Notes: generated by a model not told the origin, from the letters alone. A stretch of 40,947 nucleotides of DNA from Syntrophomonadaceae bacterium (GCA_003550565.1 PUKQ01000159.1:1-40947); one strand, 5' to 3'; positions 12,849 through 21,861 are shown, counted from the first letter of the stretch. Numbers and translations: made by a program.

Positions 12849-13214
12849 TTATCCAGGCTACTTCATCAATATTCCTATGTGATAGTTAAAGCTCTACTTT
12901 TGATTGGCACTTAAATTAGGCCACGATACTTTCTCTGTTAAAATACTATTTTTATCTGTTTTATTAGTTTTAACTTAAGCATGCGGCCAAAAGTGGTGGA
13001 AAACTTTTCCCCTGTTGTCATGTATTTTTGCTTTTATTTTATGCATGAAATTTTGCCATAAATTTGAATGTTTATATATATTTTCTTATTTTGGGAAGGA
13101 ATAAGTAAGTGCCCTATAGAAATAAAAACTTAAAGGCATTAAGGATCCTTCAAAAGCTGCTATATATACGGAGGACAAGAATAACCAAATAAATGAGGAG
13201 GGATTAAAAAGAAG

Positions 13215-14375
13215 ATGAATAAAGTAGCTATAGTGGGGATAGGTTATACTAGTTTCAGATCTACATCGCAGGACGTATCTTACAGGGAAATGATCTTTGA
13301 AGCTGCCAAAAAATGTTATGAAGATGCAGGTGGGGTTCACCCTCAAAGCATCGATGCATTTGTAGCTTCTTCGGAAGATTTCATGGAAGGGGTCAGTATT
13401 GCGGACGAGTATGTGCCCGATCAGCTGGGAGCTGTTCTCAAACCGGTACAGAGCATAGCGGGGGATAGTATGCAGGGTATTGCCTCTGCTATGATGCAAA
13501 TTCAAACCGGAGAAATGGACCTGGTTGCTGCTTCAGCATTTTCCAAAGCTTCGAATGTTTTGAATCCCAACAACGTGGTTTCTTATGCTTGTGATCCAAT
13601 CTATGTGAGGCCCCTGGACGAAAACCCAAATATTATTGCCGGTATGGAAATGAACCGTTATCTTTATGAAACCGGAACAACAAGGGAACAATGCGCGGAA
13701 GTAGTAGTGAAAAATAAATATAACGGTTTATTCAACCCATCGGCAGTTTATGGGGCCAAGATAGAATTGGAAGATGTGCTTTATGCCCATGAAATTTTTT
13801 CGCCTTTGAGTGAATTGGATGTAAGTCAGGATGCTGACGGAGCTATTGTTTTACTTTTGGCTTCGGAAAATAAAGCCCATAAATATACCCAAAACCCTAT
13901 TTGGATAAAAGGTATGGGTTGGGCTACGGACACGCCGAACCTCGATTATCGGGAAAAGGGCTGGGGAGATGCGTTTTATGCTACCCTTGCTGCCCAGAAA
14001 GCTTATAGTATGGCCGGTATTAATGCTCCCTATAAAGAGATTGATTTTGCTGAAATTGACGATACTTTTTCCTATAAAGAACTCCAACACATAGAAGCGC
14101 TGAATATTTGTGGGCGCGGAGAAGCCGGAAGCTTGTTTAAACAGGGATTCTTCAGCAAAGAAGGTGAGTTTCCGGTTAATGTTTCCGGTGGAAACCTGGG
14201 TGTAGGTTATCTTCATGAAGCTAACGGATTGCAAAAGTTTATGGAAGTAGTCCTGCAGTTGAGGGGTGAAGCAGGCAAACGGCAGTTAAATAAGGTAAAA
14301 ACAGGATTAGCTTTTGCCTGGCGTGGAATTCCTACTGCAACGGGAATTGTCGCTGTTTTAAGCAATGACGGGTAG
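13215..14375 (+). CDS. Thiolase-fold protein (SCP-x/Ltp2-like), predicted non-thiolytic
   Basis: VAIVGIGYTSF, EAAKKCYEDAG, SGGNLGVG, QLRGEAGKRQ. Cys-motif position reads IAGDSMQG and GHP position reads GYLH. Confidence 0.85.
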   Translation: MNKVAIVGIGYTSFRSTSQDVSYREMIFEAAKKCYEDAGGVHPQSIDAFVASSEDFMEGVSIADEYVPDQLGAVLKPVQSIAGDSMQGIASAMMQIQTGEMDLVAASAFSKASNVLNPNNVVSYACDPIYVRPLDENPNIIAGMEMNRYLYETGTTREQCAEVVVKNKYNGLFNPSAVYGAKIELEDVLYAHEIFSPLSELDVSQDADGAIVLLLASENKAHKYTQNPIWIKGMGWATDTPNLDYREKGWGDAFYATLAAQKAYSMAGINAPYKEIDFAEIDDTFSYKELQHIEALNICGRGEAGSLFKQGFFSKEGEFPVNVSGGNLGVGYLHEANGLQKFMEVVLQLRGEAGKRQLNKVKTGLAFAWRGIPTATGIVAVLSNDG

Positions 14376-14434
14376 AGTATTTATCAAATATTTTAGCTTT
14401 TTATCCAATCAAATAAAACGGAGGGTTGTGTATC

Positions 14435-15592
14435 ATGAGAAAAGTTGGTGTAATAGGGGCGGGAATGACCAATTTCGTCCGAAGAGCTCAGGAAACACCG
14501 AAAGAGTTGTCCTACGAAGCTACAAAGGCTGCCCTGGATAGTTGTGAGATGAACTTGGAAGATATAGAATGTGTGGCGCACGGTACTGCACCGGACGCTT
14601 TTGACGGAATTCACCAAAAAGGGGAATACCTTGCTGACGGTAGCGGCGGTTGGAATAAACCAACTATGCGTGTTTTTGTTGGCGGCGCTACCGGGGTTCA
14701 TGCTCTTATTCATGGCTGGTATCATGTTGCTTCCGGCATGTTTGACACCTGCCTGGTGGTCTGTGAAGAGAAAATGTCCAGTGCCATGCCGCATGCTCAG
14801 GGTTTTTTCCTTACCATTTTCGATCATACCACGGAAAGGGCATTGGAGCCTACTTTGCTCTGGATTTTTGCCATGGAAATGAACAGGTATATGCAGCGCT
14901 ATGGCTATACCAAAGAAGACATGGCGCGGGTTGCTGTTAAGAATAAAAACCAGGGTAGAAAACACCCCGCTTCCCAATTTAAGGAAGAAGTTACCCTGGA
15001 AGAAGTTTTAAATTCGGAAGTTATGGCTTACCCGGTGAGCAGGCTTGATGTAAGCCCTGTTTCTGACGGAGCTGCGGCGGTGGTGCTGGCTGCAGAAAAC
15101 GTGGCCCGGCAGGTAACAGAACAACCGGTATGGATAGAAGGAGTAGGATGGTGCCTGGATACCGCTTACTGGGCTACCAAAGACTTATCATATCCGCGTT
15201 ATCTGGAAAAGGCTTCGAAGATGGCTTATGATATGGCGGGCATTACCGAACCCGCTAAACAAATTAATATTGCGGAGCCTTACGATCCTTTCGATTATAA
15301 AGCTTTGCATCACATGGAAGGCCTTCAATTGTCACCGCGGGGCAAAACAGTGGAGTTGCTGAAAGACGGACATTTTGATCAAGATGGCAACCTTCCTATG
15401 TGTCCTTCAGGAGGCCTCCTGGGTGTAGGTAATCCCATTGCCGCTGCCGGTACTATGAAGGTTTGTGAGCTTTTCTGGCAGTTAAGGGGAGAAGCAGGCG
15501 AAAGGCAAGTTCCCGGAAATCCGAAATATGGTGTGTGTCAAGCTTGGGGAGATTTGATGCAGGTTAGTTCGGTAGCCGTAATGGGTGTTTAA
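14435..15592 (+). CDS. Thiolase-fold protein (SCP-x/Ltp2-like), second paralogue, predicted non-canonical
   Basis: VGVIGAGMTNF, YEATKAALDSC, SGGLLGVGNPIAAAG, QLRGEAGERQ. Cys-motif position reads VGGATG. ATG at 14435 fits the ggagg better than GTG at 14426. Confidence 0.85.
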   Translation: MRKVGVIGAGMTNFVRRAQETPKELSYEATKAALDSCEMNLEDIECVAHGTAPDAFDGIHQKGEYLADGSGGWNKPTMRVFVGGATGVHALIHGWYHVASGMFDTCLVVCEEKMSSAMPHAQGFFLTIFDHTTERALEPTLLWIFAMEMNRYMQRYGYTKEDMARVAVKNKNQGRKHPASQFKEEVTLEEVLNSEVMAYPVSRLDVSPVSDGAAAVVLAAENVARQVTEQPVWIEGVGWCLDTAYWATKDLSYPRYLEKASKMAYDMAGITEPAKQINIAEPYDPFDYKALHHMEGLQLSPRGKTVELLKDGHFDQDGNLPMCPSGGLLGVGNPIAAAGTMKVCELFWQLRGEAGERQVPGNPKYGVCQAWGDLMQVSSVAVMGV

Positions 15593-15642
15593 TTATATTT
15601 TATTATGGCAAATATTTTAAACAGGAAGGTGGAGAAAGACTG

Positions 15643-16158
15643 ATGGAGCATACTAATTTTATCAGAGGCGGTACAGCCTTATCGGCTAAAGATGTAGAGC
15701 AAAATAAGGCGTTTTCGGTAGAAGATGAGCTGGCATGTAGATATGCCTGGGATACAGGAGTAGGTGTTGGAAGATATCTTGAAGAACTTAAGGAAGGTAA
15801 TATTATCGGTAAAAAATGCCGCAAATGTCACCGGATTATGCTGCCCGCGCGTCTCTTTTGTGAATTATGCTTTCGGCCTACCGATGAATGGGTATACGTT
15901 AAAGACACCGGAGTGGTGAACACTTTTTCCATTTGCCAGGTCAATTGGGATGCCAGCCGGGTTGAGCCCGGGGAAAAACCTCATTTGCCCGCAGTTATTG
16001 AGATAGATGGTGCTTCGAAGGGTATGGGGATTTTGCATCGTTTAGGTGAAGTGGATCCGAAAGATATCAAAATTGGTATGAAAGTAAAAGCAGTTTGGAA
16101 GCCTAAAAGACAGCGGATAGGCTCTATAACCGATATTAATTATTTCAAACCTTACTAA
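15643..16158 (+). CDS. Zn-ribbon/OB-fold DUF35 protein
   Basis: CRKCHRIMLPARLFCELC zinc ribbon, DTGVVNTFSI, IGMKVKAVWKPKRQRIGSITDI OB region. Confidence 0.88.
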   Translation: MEHTNFIRGGTALSAKDVEQNKAFSVEDELACRYAWDTGVGVGRYLEELKEGNIIGKKCRKCHRIMLPARLFCELCFRPTDEWVYVKDTGVVNTFSICQVNWDASRVEPGEKPHLPAVIEIDGASKGMGILHRLGEVDPKDIKIGMKVKAVWKPKRQRIGSITDINYFKPY

Positions 16159-16176
16159 AGAGGGAGGATTATTTAA

Positions 16177-16674
16177 ATGGCTATACTGGAAAGAATAACT
16201 AAAAACGTAAATAATAAGTACTGGGACTCCGGCGAAAATAATTTTCCCAAAACAGACCGTTTTCCCGTGAAAAACCGTTATACTGCAGGGATGGCCGGGC
16301 AAAAGTTTTTGGAAGGAATAAAGGAAGAGGCTAAAATTTACGGAACCAGGTGTGAAAAATGTAATGTTACTTTTGTGCCGGGAAAATTGTATTGTGAAAG
16401 ATGTTTTGAACGCCTTTCTGATAGCTGGGTGGAAGTGGGCAATTCCGGCACCGTCCATACTTTCACTGTAGCCTGGGTAGAAAAGGACGGAAGTGCCAAA
16501 AAGAAACCTTCCATTATTGCTGCTATTAAGATTGCCGATGGATTTATTTTACACCGGTTGGAAAATTGTGCACCGGAAGAGGTAAAAATCGGCATGGAAG
16601 TAAAGGCCAAATTTAAACCCAAAAATCAGCGCAAAGGCCATCTCATGGATATTTCCGGTTTTCATCCGGCATAA
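16177..16674 (+). CDS. Zn-ribbon/OB-fold DUF35 protein, paralogue
   Basis: CEKCNVTFVPGKLYCERC, NSGTVHTFTV, IGMEVKAKFKPKNQRKGHLMDI. Confidence 0.88.
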   Translation: MAILERITKNVNNKYWDSGENNFPKTDRFPVKNRYTAGMAGQKFLEGIKEEAKIYGTRCEKCNVTFVPGKLYCERCFERLSDSWVEVGNSGTVHTFTVAWVEKDGSAKKKPSIIAAIKIADGFILHRLENCAPEEVKIGMEVKAKFKPKNQRKGHLMDISGFHPA

Positions 16675-16753
16675 ATGAAATGCCAACCGGTTCTTTTTAT
16701 AGAAGAGGGAATATTGTCAGTATATAATAAAAGAATTTTCTCCTGAGATTGCC

Positions 16754-16798
16754 TAAATTAGCGGTGGGAAGAAAATTCTTACCGCTAATTTATATTTT
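16754..16798 (+). terminator. Long hairpin after DUF35 genes, probable terminator or attenuator
   Basis: TAAATTAGCGGTGGGAA-gaaaa-TTCTTACCGCTAATTTA, 17-bp stem with two G-U pairs, then tatttt. Confidence 0.6.
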
Positions 16799-16829
16799 AG
16801 GGGCTTTTCTTACGAGAAAGGGGAATATA

Positions 16830-17822
16830 ATGTACACTGGTTTTGTGATAGCTGTATTATTAATGATATTTCTTGTTTTCTTCATAAATAAAATGAGTAT
16901 GCAAAGAGCAGGCAAAATCAGGGCAGAAGAAGAAATTGAAAACATGCATTTTGCAAAACTTTCCCCTTTCGGGATAGTAAAAAATCTTTCTATTCTCCCC
17001 CTGGTAGATTATTATGCAGAGAGGGATGACTTAAAAACCGAACCGGGAGTTTCTTTCCTGATCAAGGCTGACAATACTACCATACTTATGGATGTTGGGC
17101 GGAACATGAAATCCGAACATCCTTCCCCTTTGTTAACAAATATGGAGTTATTAGGCGTAAAAATTGAAGACATAGATATCCTGTTTTTTAGCCATCTGCA
17201 TCTGGATCACGTGGGTGGGATGGAAGAACAAAAACAACGCACTTTTAGTATTTCCAATGGAGAGGTAAAATTAGGAGAGATACCTGCTTATGCCCCTGCA
17301 GATTTAGCACCTTCATCCTGGAATTCGGGGCCGAAGGTTAATGTGATCAAGGAGCCCACCGTGTTAGAACCCGGCATAGCAAGTATAGGAGCTCATCCCC
17401 GCTATTTATTTATGATGGGTTACACCCTGGAGCACAGCCTGGCAATTAATGTAAAGGGAAAGGGTATTGTTTTGATTGTAGGTTGTGGGCATCAAAAAGT
17501 GGAAAGAATAATAGAAAGAACCAGAGAAATATTCGATGAGCCTATATATGGTATAATCGGAGGCTTGCATTATCCAATTTATGGAGGCAGGCTCATGAAA
17601 GGGCCCTTTGATCTGCAGTATTTAACCGCTTCCGATACCCCCCCCTGGGATGGTCTAAAGGAAGAAGACGTAAAAAATGCCCTGGAAACAATAAAACAAG
17701 TAAATCCCCAAATAATTGCGCTATCTCCTCATGACAGTTCTGACTGGGCTCTTGAACATTTCAGGCAAGCTTTCCAAGAAAAATACATTGATATTAAGGT
17801 AGGCAAGGAAATTATCATTTAA
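16830..17822 (+). CDS. MBL-fold metallohydrolase with N-terminal TM segment
   Basis: FFSHLHLDHVGGMEE (HxHxDH), VGCGHQKVE, GGLHYP. ATG at 16830 after gaaaggggaatata; track start 16749 lies in the hairpin. Confidence 0.85.
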   Translation: MYTGFVIAVLLMIFLVFFINKMSMQRAGKIRAEEEIENMHFAKLSPFGIVKNLSILPLVDYYAERDDLKTEPGVSFLIKADNTTILMDVGRNMKSEHPSPLLTNMELLGVKIEDIDILFFSHLHLDHVGGMEEQKQRTFSISNGEVKLGEIPAYAPADLAPSSWNSGPKVNVIKEPTVLEPGIASIGAHPRYLFMMGYTLEHSLAINVKGKGIVLIVGCGHQKVERIIERTREIFDEPIYGIIGGLHYPIYGGRLMKGPFDLQYLTASDTPPWDGLKEEDVKNALETIKQVNPQIIALSPHDSSDWALEHFRQAFQEKYIDIKVGKEIII

Positions 17823-17827
17823 AGGTG

Positions 17828-18025
17828 CTAGCGATATTTAACACCCACGTTAGCCAACTCTTCCACAATATATTGGATGCATGGTTTGTCTCCTATCGGT
17901 AACATTTCTTTAGGTTGCGTTTTGGTTAACGGCAACATCCGAGTTCCCAAGCCGGCTGCGGGGATAACCGCTTTTTTTATCAAAAATATCTTCCTTTCTG
18001 TTTTAGTTTGTTTTTTTATAAGCAT
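17828..18025 (-). pseudogene. galU: galU (UTP-glucose-1-phosphate uridylyltransferase) 5' fragment
   Basis: [49 protein letters not shown] then stop; only the N-terminal part of GalU is present. Confidence 0.8.
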
Positions 18026-18321
18026 AAGTTCTGTTTGGTTGCGGTTAATTCCTGCATTAGGTTTTAAGAGGTAGTCGATGTCCGCTCCAAGGTTGACGTG
18101 AATATGGTGATAATTTGGGACAATTGCCTCGGTTGAGTTTCACTTAAGAAGGTTTCGGGGGACATGAAAGCGAAATATAACTATACAAGCCTAAAAGAAT
18201 ACATGTTCGAGTATAAAAATATGCAACAATTTCAGGTAAAAAAACAAAAATGGGCTGGCTCTTGATATTATTATATAATAGTAAAAAGAAAAAGAACCAT
18301 AATGTATAGGAGTTAGAGTAA

Positions 18322-18957
18322 ATGTTGCAAGCAGTAATTTTTGATTTCGACGGAACTCTGGCTGATACAAAAGATGTTTTGGCTAGTGCTTACCCTAAAT
18401 TAGCGGAAAAACACGGTTATGAGGTTCTTTCCATGGATGAACTGGAAAAACTGAAGCATTATCCTCTGCATGAGCGAATTAAAAAATTGGGAGTTCCCCT
18501 TTACAAAATACCGGTCCTTATTAGAGAAGGCAGGGAGATGGTGGGAGAACATATGGCTACTTGTTCTTATTATGCAGGAGTGCCTGATATGGTCCATGCG
18601 CTTGCCGAAAAAGATTTGTTTTTGGGGATCATATCTTCCAATTCTGAAAGTAATATTAGGAAATTTTTAGATGCCCACAACTTGAATTTATTTCATGATA
18701 TAGATAACACTCACGGTTTATTTGGTAAATACAGGGTAATGAGAAGATTTTTAAAAAAGCACGGTTTTAGCCCCGAGGAAGTGATTTATGTAGGAGATGA
18801 ATTAAGAGATATAGAGAATTGCAAAAAAGTCTTTATAAAGGTAATTGCCGCAACCTGGGGATATGACGGTTATGATTTGCTAAAACAAAGTGAACCGGAT
18901 TATATGGCCAATGAACCCGAAGAGATACTGCCTATAATTGAAGAATTGCTGGTCTAA
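18322..18957 (+). CDS. HAD-superfamily hydrolase
   Basis: VIFDFDGTLADTKD, GIISSNSESN, YVGDELRDIENCKK. Confidence 0.88.
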   Translation: MLQAVIFDFDGTLADTKDVLASAYPKLAEKHGYEVLSMDELEKLKHYPLHERIKKLGVPLYKIPVLIREGREMVGEHMATCSYYAGVPDMVHALAEKDLFLGIISSNSESNIRKFLDAHNLNLFHDIDNTHGLFGKYRVMRRFLKKHGFSPEEVIYVGDELRDIENCKKVFIKVIAATWGYDGYDLLKQSEPDYMANEPEEILPIIEELLV

Positions 18958-19217
18958 TAGGCTTTTAAAGTGTTTTTTGTGTAATCTAATGAGAGAAAAA
19001 GGGCATATAATATATCAAAACCTATTGCGGAGAATTTTTGCAGGAAGAGATAAATTGGTATAGAATAATAAGGGCAATATATTATTAAACAGCTGATTTA
19101 AGTTGTTAATGCGAAAAGTTTGTTTCATGATTTTTCTTTATAAGTAGGGCTACCCTAAAGACTTCATTATTATTGACCTGAAAAATTTTAAAATCTTGTT
19201 ATGAGAGGGGGTTAATT

Positions 19218-19457
19218 ATGGAAAAATCAGAAATTAGAGAAGCTATTATGGAGAAATTTAAAAAAATGGGAGCCAAACCCAAGCAATCTTTAGATGTTCA
19301 GTGGTATTCAAGTTTTTTAAATGGAATGAATGCGGAAGATAAGCAGTTAGCTCAAGAAGCAATCAAAGAACTTGAAGAAGAAGGTTTAATAAAAAAACAA
19401 GCTATGCTTAGTGCAGAAACAATAGTATTAACCGAAAAAGGCTATGAAAATTTATAG
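19218..19457 (+). CDS. Small hypothetical protein, possible winged-helix-like
   Basis: SD gagaggggg; 79 aa ending in a short wing-like LSAETIVLTEKGYENL. Confidence 0.6.
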   Translation: MEKSEIREAIMEKFKKMGAKPKQSLDVQWYSSFLNGMNAEDKQLAQEAIKELEEEGLIKKQAMLSAETIVLTEKGYENL

Positions 19458-19532
19458 TAATAAAGGTGAAGATTTTATTTTGTTTGTTCTTTGCTTTCAT
19501 AATTTTTCTTAACCCTTATAAGGCACGTAAAA

Positions 19533-19660
19533 GGCACGGGGACGGTTCTTTTGCCTTGCGGCCTTCGTTTGCTACGGGACGCTCGAAACGTCCACTTGCC
19601 TTACGAGGCAAAAGAACCGTCCCCATACCTTGCGAGGCAAAAGAACCGTCCCCATGCCTT
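19533..19660. repeat. REP/MITE-like palindromic element, one forward and two inverted arms
   Basis: GGGGACGGTTCTTTTGCC at 19538-19555; its reverse complement GGCAAAAGAACCGTCCCC at 19607-19624 and 19636-19653; inner hairpin GGACG-ctcgaaa-CGTCC at 19577-19593. Confidence 0.85.
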
Positions 19661-19728
19661 GTGGTGAGTTTATAATAATAAGCACACAGAAATTATATTT
19701 AAAGTTTTAAGATTTAAAGGAGGAAATA

Positions 19729-20565
19729 ATGGATTTACAAAACAAGCGGGTGATAATAACAGGTGCTGCCAGTGGCATTGGCTTCCGCATGGCCAGAATA
19801 TTTGCCGAAAGTGGTTCGGAGGTGATTCTTTCAGATATAGATGAAGATAAATTAAATAATACTGTGAAAGCATTAGAGAATATAGGCCCACCTATCTACT
19901 CTTACATAGTGGATGTAGCGAATCAAGTTGAGGTTCAAGAAATGGCTGATGACGTTCTAAAAAATGTGGGCCATGTAGATATTTTAATAAACAATGCAGG
20001 AATTGGGTATAGCGGTGAAATTGTAGAGACTTCCCTTGAAACCTGGAAAAAATTAATGGATGTTAATTTTTGGGGCGCCTTATATCATATTTATGCTTTT
20101 TTACCTGCTATGGTTGAGGCAAAAAGTGGACATATCGTGAATATATCTTCCGGTCAAGCATTTTTCCGTTTGCCAACATGGGGGCCATATGCAACTACAA
20201 AGCTTGCTTTAGGTGGAATCTCCGAATTAATGCAGTTTGAATTTAAGAAGTTTAATATTAAAGTAACTACTGTTTATCCTTTCATGATAAATACCGGTTT
20301 TTATGATGAAGTGGAAGGAGAAACCTGGGGAGCGAAGATGTCCATGCGTCTTTTGCCCTATTATTCCATGTCTCCTGAAAGTGTTGCCAATAGAATAGTG
20401 AAAGCAATAAAAAAAGAAAAACCGGTGGAAATGATAACAATTATAAATAATCTTGGCTCTGTGAGCCGGGCAATTTCTCCTCTTTCGAACATAGTTAGCG
20501 TTACTTCCTTATACTTTTTGGGTAAAGATCCGCAAGATTTGAAAAATGATATGGAAAGATTTTAG
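19729..20565 (+). CDS. SDR family oxidoreductase
   Basis: ITGAASGIGFRMA, INNAGIGYSGE, HIVNISSGQ, YATTK. Confidence 0.92.
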   Translation: MDLQNKRVIITGAASGIGFRMARIFAESGSEVILSDIDEDKLNNTVKALENIGPPIYSYIVDVANQVEVQEMADDVLKNVGHVDILINNAGIGYSGEIVETSLETWKKLMDVNFWGALYHIYAFLPAMVEAKSGHIVNISSGQAFFRLPTWGPYATTKLALGGISELMQFEFKKFNIKVTTVYPFMINTGFYDEVEGETWGAKMSMRLLPYYSMSPESVANRIVKAIKKEKPVEMITIINNLGSVSRAISPLSNIVSVTSLYFLGKDPQDLKNDMERF

Positions 20566-20638
20566 AATTAAAATGTATTGGGTGTTAAATTAGCTACTAA
20601 CATTATTTTATGCTGAAGAAAGGAAGGATTAAATAATA

Positions 20639-21142
20639 ATGGGAAGGATAGACGACTTGCAAAATATGATTAAGGAACGCCGCGTTGGTTTTCAAATAGA
20701 AGAACTTATGAGCGGTGAACATGAATTTGAAACAGGCATGGGACCACAGGGGAAGTACCCCTTTGAATTTAAGGTAAAGTGGGGTCCTAAAAATGTTTCC
20801 GCATGGCTTAATCCCAAAAGTGAAGAATTTTTAACCCAGCCACTTTGGGGGATTGTAACCGCAGGTGGGTTATGTTATGATGCGCCTTGCGAAGGCACTC
20901 TTGAAATTGCTTATTTCAGCGAGCGAAAGATTCGATATACTTTTGATTTTGAAGCGTATGCCAAGGAATATCATTTTGTTGGAGAAAAAGTAAATATTTT
21001 ACCGTGGAACCTTCCGGTTTCACATACTACCTGCTTCGGGACCCTAACTGAAAAAGATACCGGGAAATTGGTATCACGGTCTGTAACTTACTTCAAGTGG
21101 TGGACGGTTCCATTTTTTATAGCGAGTTTTCGCCTGGCATAA
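20639..21142 (+). CDS. Hypothetical protein
   Basis: Complete ORF with SD (aggaagg), co-directional between SDR and rubredoxin-like gene; no family recognised. Confidence 0.7.
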   Translation: MGRIDDLQNMIKERRVGFQIEELMSGEHEFETGMGPQGKYPFEFKVKWGPKNVSAWLNPKSEEFLTQPLWGIVTAGGLCYDAPCEGTLEIAYFSERKIRYTFDFEAYAKEYHFVGEKVNILPWNLPVSHTTCFGTLTEKDTGKLVSRSVTYFKWWTVPFFIASFRLA

Positions 21143-21270
21143 AAAGTTCGGTGAATTAGTCGGAGGAAGAAAGTTTCAAAGTTCACCTGTTCAATCTAGT
21201 TTAATGTTTCCAAAAGACAAGTATGAGGAATGAAATAAGAAGTTAAAAAAAAGGAAGGGGACTGATAAAA

Positions 21271-21633
21271 ATGAAAATGTGGCGTTGTGAAGTTTGTGGT
21301 TATTTGCACGAAGGAGAAGAGCCCCCTGATATTTGCCCAAAGTGTGGAGCTCCGAAAGAAAAATTTGAATTACTTGATGATGAAGAGACCCAAATGATGA
21401 AGGATGCTTTACTTACAAAGGAGAAATACAAGCAGGTATTGGAGAGGTTAGAAGAAATAAACCGCTTAGCTGAAGAAGGAGTTGCTCTTGATTTAGATGA
21501 TGGCTGCAATAAAATATTTAATAAAACCAGGGATGATATTTCTGAGATTCATAAAATGATTAAAGAAGAGTTAGAAAATCATGCTCAAGAATGTATCTGG
21601 GTAAAAGTGGCAAGTGACGGGGAATTGCCCTAA
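21271..21633 (+). CDS. Rubredoxin-like domain protein with helical C-terminus
   Basis: WRCEVCGYLHEGEEPPDICPKCGAPKEKFELL. Confidence 0.85.
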   Translation: MKMWRCEVCGYLHEGEEPPDICPKCGAPKEKFELLDDEETQMMKDALLTKEKYKQVLERLEEINRLAEEGVALDLDDGCNKIFNKTRDDISEIHKMIKEELENHAQECIWVKVASDGELP

Positions 21634-21791
21634 TTTGCTTCCCATGGTACATCTCATAATGCATATTTGATGGTTGATTAAAGAATAAGGTAGATACCGT
21701 GAAAAGTTTCTTGTCCTCAGATATGCTTATGCGCATTAGTGAAGTGCTGGTAAGACAAGAAGGAGAACAACCGGAAACAAGTTTATAATGA

Positions 21792-21828
21792 GAAGTCGGA
21801 ATGATTGAGAGGCATTTCCGATGACTTC
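21792..21828 (+). other. Intergenic hairpin, possible structured RNA segment
   Basis: GAAGTCGGAA ... TTCCGA(tga)CTTC, 10 bp with 3-nt bulge. Confidence 0.35.
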
Positions 21829-21861
21829 AGGTAATTAGTTTATTTTAATATGATGATAGGT

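Noticed and set aside
13086-13505. 139-aa minus-strand ORF
   Set aside because: Overlaps the thiolase-like gene start in antisense with no family features.
14393-14977. 194-aa minus-strand ORF
   Set aside because: Antisense to the well-supported thiolase-like CDS; no recognisable motif.
19466-19675. 69-aa ORF on +
   Set aside because: Its sequence is a translation of the REP-like repeat (RHGDGSFALRP...), not a gene.
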